Positions 55,310-63,782 of a stretch of DNA of 64,000 nt are shown here, piece after piece. The stretch's first letter is position 1, and every line of letters begins with the position of its first letter. Made by a program: the position numbers and the translations under genes. The notes below the pieces were generated by a model. The model searched no databases, was not told the origin of the DNA, and worked only from the letters and a program-made list of their open reading frames with translations. This stretch comes from Candidatus Thioglobus sp. REDSEA-S12_B1 (GTDB lineage Bacteria; Pseudomonadota; Gammaproteobacteria; PS1; Pseudothioglobaceae): assembly GCA_001628405.1 (NCBI GenBank), contig LURN01000011.1, forward strand, positions 1 to 64,000. Direction: 5' to 3'.

Positions 55310-56215
55310 CTATATTTGTTTAGATGGTTCTATTTGATTTAAAAATTCTTTTACTTCTGGATAGTCTGGGAGAGTTTTAATTCCTCCAGATCTAGTGCAC
55401 TTGAGGGATGCGGTAGCAGTTGCTAACTCGATAGCCTCCTTTGAGGTTTTAGTCCTGATAAATTGAGCAAACGCTCCATGAAAAACGTCTCCAGCGCCAT
55501 TAGTCTCTTTGACGTTAATCTTTGGGGATTGACAATGGAAAATATCTCCATTTTCAATCCAATAAACGCCTTTAGCTCCAAGAGTTACAGCATAAAACTT
55601 TTGATTTTTTTGGTAAAGACTTTTTAATGCATCAATAATTGGCATATTGTCTGTGAAGCGATTTAATCCAGTTTCAGAAAAAATTGGGTGAGAGGCAAAA
55701 TTAACCACGTCATCTAGAAGATTGCTTTTGGTGAAATTATCAAGGTCGACAACGCAATTAACCTTGTATTTATAAGATTCTACTGCAACGTGATGGGCGG
55801 CTTCAATCCAATTCGTATCCACAAGATATGACTGGTTTTCAGAAAACTCAAATGCGGGTAAGGATTTATCATTAGTCAGCTTTTCTTCGTTAAATACTGC
55901 GAGCATTCTTTCACCTTTTCGATCCTCAAATATATGACTTTGAGATGTTTGAGCATCGACTACATCAATAGACTTTTGGATAGATATTCCAGAATTTAGC
56001 AATTCCGACTTTAAATAATCAGCAGCATCATCGTCGCCAAAACGCCCTATAAATTCAGCTTCGCCACCTAGTGATTTAATTGCAAAACTTGCAACTGGAG
56101 CAGGTCCGCCTAGGCGTTTTTCAAGCCCATTAGCAACCAACTTAATAGGTTTTTCAGGAAATTCCTCAATCTTGATAACTCTATCCAGAAAAATTGGTCC
56201 AACACATGTAATCAT
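55310..56215 (-). CDS. PfkB-family sugar kinase, YihV-like
   Basis: A 301-residue ribokinase-fold kinase. The catalytic Asp243 lies in NGAGDVFHGAF, and the LGGPAPVASFAIKSLGG and FIGRFGDDD segments form the substrate side. Details match my recollection of YihV, the 6-deoxy-6-sulfofructose kinase: the SQS and KGER pieces after the lid, FSETGLNRFT, and ASLKCTRSGG near the end. Other PfkB ketose kinases share some of these. Between a Gfo/Idh/MocA gene and the hydroxyacid dehydrogenase gene, and in an operon with an aldolase, it should phosphorylate the C1 or C6 of a ketose. Confidence 0.82.
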   Translation of the reverse strand: MITCVGPIFLDRVIKIEEFPEKPIKLVANGLEKRLGGPAPVASFAIKSLGGEAEFIGRFGDDDAADYLKSELLNSGISIQKSIDVVDAQTSQSHIFEDRKGERMLAVFNEEKLTNDKSLPAFEFSENQSYLVDTNWIEAAHHVAVESYKYKVNCVVDLDNFTKSNLLDDVVNFASHPIFSETGLNRFTDNMPIIDALKSLYQKNQKFYAVTLGAKGVYWIENGDIFHCQSPKINVKETNGAGDVFHGAFAQFIRTKTSKEAIELATATASLKCTRSGGIKTLPDYPEVKEFLNQIEPSKQI

Positions 56216-56251
56216 GAGGTCAATTGTAATGAAAACAGGTGAACATTGTTG

Positions 56252-57340
56252 TTAGAGGTTAAATTCACTCATTTGAACCACTCTTCCCTCTTTAATTGAT
56301 TTTTCAGCAGCTTCTCCAATTGCGACTGCAAGTAATCCATCTCTCAGAGTAACTTCTGACTCGGTATTGTTTCTAATGGCGTTGATGAAAGAGGTGTGCT
56401 CATAATATGTAGAGCCATGGTGGTGGCCTGCATCATGTATTTTAGGGTCAACCGTTATATTTTCTTTAAATGCAGTTTGTTCGTCTCTCATTCCAATCCT
56501 GATGTCAGAGTTAGTTATCCCAGATGCATTTGATGGAACTTCGGTCTCAATTTTTCCAATAGAGCCGACAGCACACAACTCCTCTTGATATTCAGAGTTT
56601 TCCGCAAACATACATAAATCCAAGAAGGCTCTAACACCATTCTCAAAATCAACAATGACAAAAGCATTATCAATAATATCTGGTGTCATTCCATCATAGG
56701 TCTCATCAAGATGGTTTACATCTATATTGCCACTAGCATAAACTTTAGTGGGTTCACTTTGGGTAATCAGTCTCATAAGGTCAAAAAAATGACAGCACTT
56801 TTCGACTAGAGTTCCTCCAGTTTTAACAGCAAAGCGATTCCAGTCATCTACCTTGTGAAGGAATGGGAAGCGATGTTCTCTGATTGAAAGCATCTTTAAA
56901 TCACCAATAGTTTTATTATGTATCTCCTTGATCATTCTTTGAACTGGAGGCATGTATCGATACTCCATTGCAGTCCAAATGACTCCAGGATAATTTTCAG
57001 CAAGTTTCTCAAACTCTTGACAGTCCTTGACAGTTGTACATAGAGGTTTCTCAATTAGAAGATGAACCTCTGACTTCATGACATCTTTGAGTACATCGAT
57101 ATGGGTAAAGTTAGGAGTTGCAATGATAAATGCATTAGCAATATTCGCTTCAATTAAGTCATTGTAATTATCGAAGATAGCAACGTCGTTAGTAAGCAAA
57201 TCAAGACTCTCTTGGATAGATTTCTCACTCGTATCACACAATGCTACAACCTCAGCATCATCTATCAAGCCAATGTTTAAGATGTGCTCCTGTCCCATAC
57301 AGCCGGCACCTATTATTGCATATTTAATTTTTTCAGTCAT
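56252..57340 (-). CDS. Gfo/Idh/MocA-family oxidoreductase or NAD-dependent glycosidase
   Basis: A 362-residue protein with a nucleotide-binding domain (GAGCMG at 11-16), the family EKP motif at 97-99 (LLIEKPLCTT), and the typical C-terminal domain (RYMPPVQRM, GGTLVEKCCHFFDLMRL, SVKAHDAGHHHGSTYYEH-like His cluster around AGHHHGS). It could oxidise a sugar, or be an NAD-dependent glycosidase like the recently described Gfo/Idh/MocA-type sulfoquinovosidases (GH188). No GH31 sulfoquinovosidase is in this window. It overlaps the isomerase gene by 4 bp. Substrate unknown. Confidence 0.8.
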   Translation of the reverse strand: MTEKIKYAIIGAGCMGQEHILNIGLIDDAEVVALCDTSEKSIQESLDLLTNDVAIFDNYNDLIEANIANAFIIATPNFTHIDVLKDVMKSEVHLLIEKPLCTTVKDCQEFEKLAENYPGVIWTAMEYRYMPPVQRMIKEIHNKTIGDLKMLSIREHRFPFLHKVDDWNRFAVKTGGTLVEKCCHFFDLMRLITQSEPTKVYASGNIDVNHLDETYDGMTPDIIDNAFVIVDFENGVRAFLDLCMFAENSEYQEELCAVGSIGKIETEVPSNASGITNSDIRIGMRDEQTAFKENITVDPKIHDAGHHHGSTYYEHTSFINAIRNNTESEVTLRDGLLAVAIGEAAEKSIKEGRVVQMSEFNL

Positions 57341-58713
57341 AACGTGTAAGTTGGTATGTTCATTTGTTGTCCAAAATGAATAAGTTTGTCAGAAATATCA
57401 CCATAAGTAAATGCCACATGATGCTCTAATCCACCCTTAAACATTTGCTCTAATTTATGTGCGCTGTCATCCCCTAAATTAATTACTCCTGAAGTTCCTG
57501 AGAATGAATTCGGTCGATCGAGAACCTCACCATTCATTACAAAAAACTGAAGCTTTCCTTTTGCCTTAGAGACCCTAAATATCGTAATTTTTCCTTCCTT
57601 CAGGCTAAAGTCATGAAGGAGTGGTTTTTTTCTATTTGAGTGAATTCCTGACCTTGCGGTACCTTCTTTTGCCATACTAATAGGTGCTAAGCCGCAATGC
57701 CAAAAAACTAGAGAATTATCTGATTTATCAACATCAACAATATCGACTAAAAGCGAAGGGTTGTTATTCATTTGATTGAGAATGTTACAACTGATACCTC
57801 CCAAAACATCTGCCTCGCATGCACAACTGACCATCTTTTCATTCATCATTGCCATAGGGCCGCATGAAGCGCATCCATATTCCGTAAATGTTTCAGGCCA
57901 GCATCGAATGGCAAACGCATCTAAATTATGTTTATCTTTTAGGTTTTCAAGTCCGTGAAAAATAGAAAGGCTCTTGTCGAACTCTTCCTGAACCAATTCT
58001 TCTGTGCCTGCTAGGTAGTTAGAGACCTTGTTTTTGGTTTTCACAATCGTCTCCACTTCAATACCCTTTGCTTCATCAAAAAGGTCCTCTAGCTCGAGAT
58101 CTACGAGAGAAACATTAAGCTTGGATGTGACTTCATTAGAGTCATAGTCGCAGGTATCAAAGCCTTCAGGCCTTGTCCCAATAATTCCGATTGTTTGCTT
58201 ATCGATAGAGTAGTCAAAGTCAGCTTGTGGATCAGAAATAGTGGCTATATTCCATGAAGTATCTTTAGATGAATTTTGATTGTTTATGAAGTTAGAAAAT
58301 AGCATTTCGTTTTCAGTTTCATCCTCTTCCATGATTACAAATTCAGGAGTAATACTATTTTTAAGCAATGAGTGCATTGCTAGATTAAGACCGCAAATTG
58401 AATTCAATCTTAATCTTCCACCCGTTCTTGGTTCTGGAAAAGATACAATGCATATTGGTTTCTTGATAGCATTTGCAAAGTTTAGGAGGAACTTGGCATC
58501 TGTAAAAGTAGTTTGAAATAGAAAAACCTTATCAAAATCATGATCATTAAAAAATGCTAAAGCGTCATCAGCTGTTGCATCGTTTGTGATGAGACTATCA
58601 AATCCCATTGCATCTGGTACTAAAGATAGCAGCAGTGATTTTGCTTTTTCAAATTTAGATTCAGCAAATTCAACATCAAAAGTCTCTCTTGCAAGTGCCA
58701 AATATCCAATCAT
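57337..58713 (-). CDS. L-fucose/arabinose isomerase-like protein (COG2407 type)
   Basis: A 458-residue protein of the FucI/AraA-like fold. It has an N-terminal Rossmann-like half (residues 1-200, with FPEPRTGGRLRLNS) and a metal-site half with RCWPE at 270-274, CEADVLGG at 299-306, WHCGLAP and a late Gly-His region LEHHVAFTYGD. The family isomerises aldoses and ketoses with a bound metal. In this operon (aldolase, isomerase, oxidoreductase, kinase) it would make a ketose for the kinase. It overlaps the aldolase gene by 4 bp. It is unrelated to YihS, so if the substrate is sulfoquinovose it would be a different isomerase type. Confidence 0.78.
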   Translation of the reverse strand: MIGYLALARETFDVEFAESKFEKAKSLLLSLVPDAMGFDSLITNDATADDALAFFNDHDFDKVFLFQTTFTDAKFLLNFANAIKKPICIVSFPEPRTGGRLRLNSICGLNLAMHSLLKNSITPEFVIMEEDETENEMLFSNFINNQNSSKDTSWNIATISDPQADFDYSIDKQTIGIIGTRPEGFDTCDYDSNEVTSKLNVSLVDLELEDLFDEAKGIEVETIVKTKNKVSNYLAGTEELVQEEFDKSLSIFHGLENLKDKHNLDAFAIRCWPETFTEYGCASCGPMAMMNEKMVSCACEADVLGGISCNILNQMNNNPSLLVDIVDVDKSDNSLVFWHCGLAPISMAKEGTARSGIHSNRKKPLLHDFSLKEGKITIFRVSKAKGKLQFFVMNGEVLDRPNSFSGTSGVINLGDDSAHKLEQMFKGGLEHHVAFTYGDISDKLIHFGQQMNIPTYTL

Positions 58714-59732
58714 TTAAAGCCTCCAAATTCTTTAGTAAACTGCTCAGGGTTATCAATTTTAAATCCATTATCAAAATAATTTTCAAGAGATTGGGCATTT
58801 TTAGCAGTGAGTTCATTAAGTTTTTTTACATAATCAACAGAGTCATTAATAAGGCCTTTTTCTATTGCATCAATTTGCGGATAGTTCTTAAAAGCATCTA
58901 GCCAAATCGTTCTTCCTGCAAGATAGCCTGAAGCTCCATTTTTGTATGCAAGTTCCAAGCATTTGTAGAAGGAGTCCTTCCCCATTCCTGAAGATAAAAC
59001 AACCCATGGCTTATCATTAGTTGCTTCAGAAAGTTTTCTGAATGCTGTTTCAGTCTCTTCAGATATCTCACCCTCAAGTTCACTGCTGTCGACAGGACTC
59101 TCGAGTTTGAAGATATCAACCTTATATTCATCTTTTGAAAATTCTTTGACGCTATCAATGACATGTTGAGTTTTTTTCTGTTTTTGCTCTTGATATTCAA
59201 TAGTGTGGTTTTCATCATCTTGAAATGGGTAAACAAGAAGCTCAAGCAAGAATGGAATACTGTATTTTTCGCACTCTTCTCCAATCTCTCTTACATATTT
59301 TTTTTGATGCTCTAAGGATTCTTCTTCAGCGTCAGGTCTATACCAAGCTAAAACTTTAACCGCATCACCACCAGCTCTTTTAATTTTCTCAACACTCCAG
59401 TTATCTATATTGCTTGAATAACGACCTTTCTCAGTTTCCACAAAACTGTGCTCTTCGAGGGTAATGACAAGACCTTTTGATTGGTTATATTTCAGAATAT
59501 TTGCTAATGAATAGTGAGGATCCATTAGGATTGCTGTAGCCAGCTTTGACAAGTGCTCAGTAATTAATTTTTTACATTCTACGACTTGAGAGTAGGTGTA
59601 ATTCTTTCCAGTTGAAGAAGTGATGATGTTAAAAATCGGTGGTCTTTGGTCTACAGCGAGCATTTGAAAGTGATGATTATCAGTACAAAGCTTTTTAAGG
59701 TGAATTAGTTTTCCCAGGGTATCAGTTTTCAT
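58710..59732 (-). CDS. LacD/YihT-type class I sugar-phosphate aldolase
   Basis: A 340-residue class I aldolase of the tagatose-bisphosphate aldolase family. The Schiff-base Lys209 is in VDIFKLESPVD, matching the LacD/YihT pattern, after FQMLAVDQRPP at the start and AGGDAVKVLAWYRPD. Near the end are WVVLSSGMGKDSF and NGASGYLAGRTIW. It should split a ketose-1- or -6-phosphate to DHAP and a C3 aldehyde. I start at the ATG at 59732, since the upstream extension to 59840 lacks family residues and runs into the regulatory element. There is no visible ribosome site, so the leader may be short. Confidence 0.85.
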   Translation of the reverse strand: MKTDTLGKLIHLKKLCTDNHHFQMLAVDQRPPIFNIITSSTGKNYTYSQVVECKKLITEHLSKLATAILMDPHYSLANILKYNQSKGLVITLEEHSFVETEKGRYSSNIDNWSVEKIKRAGGDAVKVLAWYRPDAEEESLEHQKKYVREIGEECEKYSIPFLLELLVYPFQDDENHTIEYQEQKQKKTQHVIDSVKEFSKDEYKVDIFKLESPVDSSELEGEISEETETAFRKLSEATNDKPWVVLSSGMGKDSFYKCLELAYKNGASGYLAGRTIWLDAFKNYPQIDAIEKGLINDSVDYVKKLNELTAKNAQSLENYFDNGFKIDNPEQFTKEFGGFK

Positions 59733-59786
59733 GCTATTGATTATTATTAAAAAAAAATGTGGCTTTTTAGACTTGGTTTTAAATAG

Positions 59787-59858
59787 TGGAACGCTGTACC
59801 AAAAATCTAAACTTAATTTTACTGTTATATATGAATTCATGTATACTTCAATTTGAAT
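59787..59858. promoter_or_regulatory. Shared sugar-island cis-element, copy B (aldolase operon / importer 2)
   Basis: TGGAACGCTGTACCA at 59787-59801 is a palindrome with one mismatch per half. TGTATACT at 59840-59847 begins 53 bp after it, followed by TCAATTTGAAT (59848-59858). TGAATTCAT lies at 59832-59840. The arrangement is nearly the same as upstream of 38941 (52 bp there). The site is between two divergent operons, 108 bp from the aldolase start and 112 bp before the binding-protein start, so it could govern both. Confidence 0.6.
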
Positions 59859-59958
59859 AATTTCATATATTTTTTTTACTTTTCCTTTAAATGTATGAAG
59901 TTAATCTTAAAAATAAATTGCATTTTGTGATTTTTGTAATTAATAATTGGAGAGAAAT

Positions 59959-61209
59959 ATGAAAAAAAGTATTTTATTGGCATCCGTTCTTGCCGCCTCC
60001 TCGTTCAGTGTTAATGCAGCAGAGATTAAGTTTGTTTGCTATCAAGACTCGAATGAGTGTGACGTTTTGCAACAGATGTCATCTGTTTGGGAGAAATCAA
60101 CTGGTAACACAGTAAACTTTGAGGTGGTTGGTTATGACGTAGTTAGAGACCAGCTTGAAAACCAACTAGAGGCAGGTTCAGCGCCAGATGTTGCGCGTAT
60201 TACAAATCTAGGTGGATTGAATCAGTACTACCTTGATCTAACTCCTTATGTTGATGCTGGAGCTTGGGAAGCTAACTATGGTGCTACATTGCCATGGTAC
60301 AGAAAACCATCTGGTGACAACGGTATTTATGGCTGGCAAACTCAGTTGACTGTTACTGGCCCATATGTAAACGTAACCATGTTTGAAGATGCAGGTGTTG
60401 ATATGCCAGAAGAAGGTGCTAGTTGGGATGACTGGGCTGATGCTCTAAGAGTAGTTAAGTCTGAGCTTGGTTTAACGTCAGGTCTTGCAATGGATAGAAC
60501 AGCTCATAGATGGGCTGGTCCTGCTTTCTCTTATGGAGCTAAATTCCATGAAAATGGTGTTCCAATCCTAGTTGATGAAGGTTTTAGAGATTTTGCTGAA
60601 ACATTTGTTGGATGGCACGAAGAAGGCCTAATGCCTGCTGAAGGCTGGCCAGCTGGTGGTGGTACTGCATACAGAAATGCCGCACCTCTTTTCCTTGACG
60701 GAACTGTAGCTATGCACATGTCTGGCTCATGGATGCTGAATAACTATGATACTAATATCACTGACTTTGAGTGGAAAGTAGTACCAATTCCTTGTGGTCC
60801 AGGTGGCTGTGGTGCAATGCCTGGTGGTTCTGGAATTGTCGCCTTTAAATCTACTAAGCACCCTGAAGTTGCAGCATCATTTGTTGACTTTTTGTCACAG
60901 GCTGGAAGAGCTGGCTATTTTGCAGCTAACACAAGAAACATTACTGCACACCAAGGCCTTCAAAAGGCAGGAATTGACTATCCTGGTGTAAGTGCTAGAG
61001 TTTCAGAGGGTCTTTCAACTTTTGCGGCTAATGCTGGTAAAGCAGCAGAATCTACGCCACAAGCGTACTGGTTCCAAGGCTACAATAAGAACTTTGCCAT
61101 TTACGGTATTGTTCCTGACTACATCACTAAGGCAATCACAGGTGAAATGAGCCTAGATGATGCTTTAGCAGCAATCGATGCTGATGTTGCAGCGAAGATA
61201 GCTGAATAA
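59959..61209 (+). CDS. Sugar-binding protein of ABC importer 2 (family 1)
   Basis: A 416-residue periplasmic protein. GGAGAG at 59949-59954 decides the ATG at 59959; an upstream TTG at 59947 would lie inside this ribosome site. The signal peptide ends near VNA-A. It follows family 1 layout (EIKFVCYQDSNECDVLQQMSSVW, RDQLENQLEAGSAPDVARI, GIYGWQTQLTVTGPYVNV, HMSGSWML). Cysteines at CYQDSNEC and CGPGGCG may form disulfides. As partner of the isomerase, kinase and aldolase operon across a shared promoter region it should bind that operon's sugar or its glycoside. Confidence 0.88.
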   Translation: MKKSILLASVLAASSFSVNAAEIKFVCYQDSNECDVLQQMSSVWEKSTGNTVNFEVVGYDVVRDQLENQLEAGSAPDVARITNLGGLNQYYLDLTPYVDAGAWEANYGATLPWYRKPSGDNGIYGWQTQLTVTGPYVNVTMFEDAGVDMPEEGASWDDWADALRVVKSELGLTSGLAMDRTAHRWAGPAFSYGAKFHENGVPILVDEGFRDFAETFVGWHEEGLMPAEGWPAGGGTAYRNAAPLFLDGTVAMHMSGSWMLNNYDTNITDFEWKVVPIPCGPGGCGAMPGGSGIVAFKSTKHPEVAASFVDFLSQAGRAGYFAANTRNITAHQGLQKAGIDYPGVSARVSEGLSTFAANAGKAAESTPQAYWFQGYNKNFAIYGIVPDYITKAITGEMSLDDALAAIDADVAAKIAE

Positions 61210-61240
61210 ACATTATTCAGTTATACTAAAGTTCTAAACT

Positions 61241-61272
61241 TTAAGGCCGTCTCTTGAGGCGGCCTTAATTTT
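61241..61272 (+). terminator. Terminator-like hairpin after binding protein of importer 2
   Basis: TTAAGGCCG (61241-61249) pairs with CGGCCTTAA (61260-61268) around a 10-nt loop, followed by a broken T-rich tail (TTTTATT). The U-run is weaker than in the other copies, so read-through is likely. Confidence 0.7.
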
Positions 61273-61293
61273 ATTAAAAATTAAACCCTGATA

Positions 61294-62349
61294 ATGTTTG
61301 AGTCTGTTTTAAATCTTAATAGTTGGTTTTTGTTCTTTGCTATTTATCTTTTGATTGGCTTCGTGCTCTCTAAAGAAGTCTATGGCTTTGTCCCTAAACT
61401 AATGTCAAGTATTGGTTGGCCAATAGAATTTACTCAAAAATTATTCGGCACTAAATCTTTACCCTATTTGTTTTTATTTCCCAATATTCTGATATTTGGG
61501 CTCTTTACGTTTCTTCCACTGTTTATGAATTTTGGTTTTTCAGTAACAGATGGAACAAGCATAAACTTTGAATCGAGAGACTTCTCTGGCCTAGACAACC
61601 TTGCAAGAATTACCCAGGAAGTGCAAATTGATACTGGCGGTATTAATGTTGAGAATGATAAATTTAAGGCTGCCCTTTATGACACCTTTGTATTTGTCAT
61701 TCTTCAGGTTCCAATTATGATTTTGATTGCTCTTTTCACTGCAATTGTTTTGAATAGAGAGATCATTGGAAGAGGTTTTTGGAGAGCTGTTTTTTTCTAT
61801 CCTGTTATGCTCAGTCCGGTTGTGGTTGCTTTTTTGTGGACTCTTATTTTAAAGAGACAGGGAATGCTATCCCAAACCTTAATTGATTGGAACTGGATTA
61901 GTGAACCAATTCAATGGCTGGTGGATCCTTCTTGGACTATGTTCTGGTCAATTTTTGTCTATACCTGGGCACATATGGGCTTTTATATGCTTATACTTCT
62001 TGCTGGTCTCCAGTCTATTCCTAGAGACCTTTATGAGGCAGCACAAATGGATGGTACGTCAGAACAGAGAGTTTTTTGGCGAATTACATTGCCACTATTA
62101 ATGCCCATTTTGCTTGTGGTCACAGTTCTTTCCCTCATAAAGGCTGTTCAAGCATTCGAAGAGTTATATGCCCTCCAAGTTGGTTGGATTTCTTTGGTTT
62201 CATATATTGTTGAGAATGCTGGAATTAGAGGTCAAAAAACATTCTTTGGCTTGGGGATTGCTGCAATGGCATCGCTGATCGTGGCTCTGATTTTGATTAT
62301 TCTATCTTTGTTGCAATTCTATTTAACTAGGAGACAGGTTAAGCTATGA
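61294..62349 (+). CDS. Sugar ABC importer 2 permease, MalF/UgpA type
   Basis: A 351-residue permease with an extra N-terminal helix region (SWFLFFAIYLLIGFVL and a charged linker) before the usual start LPYLFLFPNILIFGLFTFLPLF. The EAA loop is DLYEAAQMDGTSEQRVFWRITLP. Family-sized otherwise, with about seven helices. It overlaps the second permease gene by 4 bp. It pairs with the 62346-63779 product. Confidence 0.88.
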   Translation: MFESVLNLNSWFLFFAIYLLIGFVLSKEVYGFVPKLMSSIGWPIEFTQKLFGTKSLPYLFLFPNILIFGLFTFLPLFMNFGFSVTDGTSINFESRDFSGLDNLARITQEVQIDTGGINVENDKFKAALYDTFVFVILQVPIMILIALFTAIVLNREIIGRGFWRAVFFYPVMLSPVVVAFLWTLILKRQGMLSQTLIDWNWISEPIQWLVDPSWTMFWSIFVYTWAHMGFYMLILLAGLQSIPRDLYEAAQMDGTSEQRVFWRITLPLLMPILLVVTVLSLIKAVQAFEELYALQVGWISLVSYIVENAGIRGQKTFFGLGIAAMASLIVALILIILSLLQFYLTRRQVKL

Positions 62350-63779
62350 CGGACGTCATTAAATTTTTTACAAGAAGACAAGGAAAGAAGAGAGCCAGTC
62401 TCACTGACTGGTTGTCCTACGGATTCTTGTTCCTAGGTTTTTTAATTATATTTTTGCCAGTCCTGTGGCTTGTAATGAATTCTGTTAAGTCGCAATTCTT
62501 GCTTCAAAAATATGACACAAACTTTCTACCAATGGACTACGAGCGTGTTGCAAGGGCAACTACTTATGGTCCAGATGGAAAGGATATTTTGATTATGAAA
62601 GACCTAGAGCCATGGGTTATGTTTTGGAAGAATTTAGATGATGAAGAGCGGGCCGAAAAGGATGTTGTCAACTATATAAAAAATTTCTCTGGAAATGAGT
62701 ACTACGCTCTAAGGTCTCACTTTGGCTTGGTTTCAGTGTTTGCAAAACAGTTAATCGCTGATCAGAATTTACCTGAATGGCTGATTAAATATCCAAGCAT
62801 GTTTCCTAGTGCAAAAAAAGATTACGACCCTCAGTCCATAGTTGACACACTGAATGACGAAGATGCAAGATTGTTATCAGAATACCTTGGACTTAAGCCT
62901 TATAAAGGAAATGGGTTCACTGCTCAAATCCTGGTCTCTATGCCAGATCCTGAAACTGGGGAAATAATTGAATATTCTGTAAGTCGAATCAATCCAACCA
63001 AGGATACCGTGAACGCAAGACTTGTCTCTGATCCGGCAGGAGGAATAACCAAGCTTCCTCAGAATGAAATCATCATCAATAAGAGCTTGAAGCCTTCTTG
63101 GATTAATTACACGGATCCTCTCACCAAGAAAGCGTTAGGAAGTTTTGATGCTGTAAGGTGTTTAAATAATTCAGTATTTGTTACCATTGTTGCAACGATT
63201 ATCACTCTTCTGATTAACTCAATGGCTGCTTTCGCTTTGTCAAAGTATCGCTTTAATGGTCAGATTGTATTCTTTGTGATTATCCTTGCAACGTTAATGG
63301 TTCCAGCATCTGTACTCATTGTTGGGATATTCAAGATGGTCACAATGACTGGATTGTCTGGCTCCCTTTGGGGGGTTATTATTCCAGGAGCGGCAACCCC
63401 CACTGGGGTCTTCATGCTGCGACAATATATGCTAACGATTCCAGATGAACTTCTAGAAGCAGCCAGAATGGACGCAGCGAGTGAGTGGACTATTTATTGG
63501 CGCATTATATTTCCATTGGCGCTTCCTGCTATTGCAGTTCTTGGCATTCTCTCGATTATATGGCGCTGGAATGACTTGATACTCCCAATGATAGCAGTTT
63601 CAACAACAAAAGCTGCTTACACCATTCAGCTTTGTTTATTAGATTTTAACGGTGAGTATCTTGCAAGAGAGCACTATGCCTTAGCAATGACAGTGGTGAG
63701 TTTGATTCCTACTACGCTCGTTTTTGTTTTCCTTCAAAAGTACATTACAACAGGTATTGCCTCAACAGGCATGAAATAA
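62346..63779 (+). CDS. Sugar ABC importer 2 permease, MalG/UgpE type with large insertion
   Basis: A 477-residue permease, about 200 residues longer than normal for this subunit. TM1 is residues 22-47 (ending NSVKSQF). A hydrophilic stretch, residues about 50-270, with DYERVARATTYGPDGKDI and DPQSIVDTLNDEDAR, follows before TM2 (275-295). The remaining five helices and the EAA loop LLEAARMDAASEWTIYWRIIFP are normal. By topology the insert should lie in the periplasm and might contact the binding protein, like the MalF P2 loop, but it is in the other subunit and another position. The reading frame is unbroken. Confidence 0.87.
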   Translation: MTDVIKFFTRRQGKKRASLTDWLSYGFLFLGFLIIFLPVLWLVMNSVKSQFLLQKYDTNFLPMDYERVARATTYGPDGKDILIMKDLEPWVMFWKNLDDEERAEKDVVNYIKNFSGNEYYALRSHFGLVSVFAKQLIADQNLPEWLIKYPSMFPSAKKDYDPQSIVDTLNDEDARLLSEYLGLKPYKGNGFTAQILVSMPDPETGEIIEYSVSRINPTKDTVNARLVSDPAGGITKLPQNEIIINKSLKPSWINYTDPLTKKALGSFDAVRCLNNSVFVTIVATIITLLINSMAAFALSKYRFNGQIVFFVIILATLMVPASVLIVGIFKMVTMTGLSGSLWGVIIPGAATPTGVFMLRQYMLTIPDELLEAARMDAASEWTIYWRIIFPLALPAIAVLGILSIIWRWNDLILPMIAVSTTKAAYTIQLCLLDFNGEYLAREHYALAMTVVSLIPTTLVFVFLQKYITTGIASTGMK

Positions 63780-63782
63780 ATT

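Noticed and set aside
57337-58713. Classical L-fucose degradation
   Set aside because: The isomerase is FucI-like, but fuculokinase (FGGY) and FucA (class II) are absent; the partner kinase is PfkB and the aldolase is LacD/YihT-type class I.
59733-59840. Longer aldolase start
   Set aside because: The added residues match no family member and would put the shared cis-element inside the gene.
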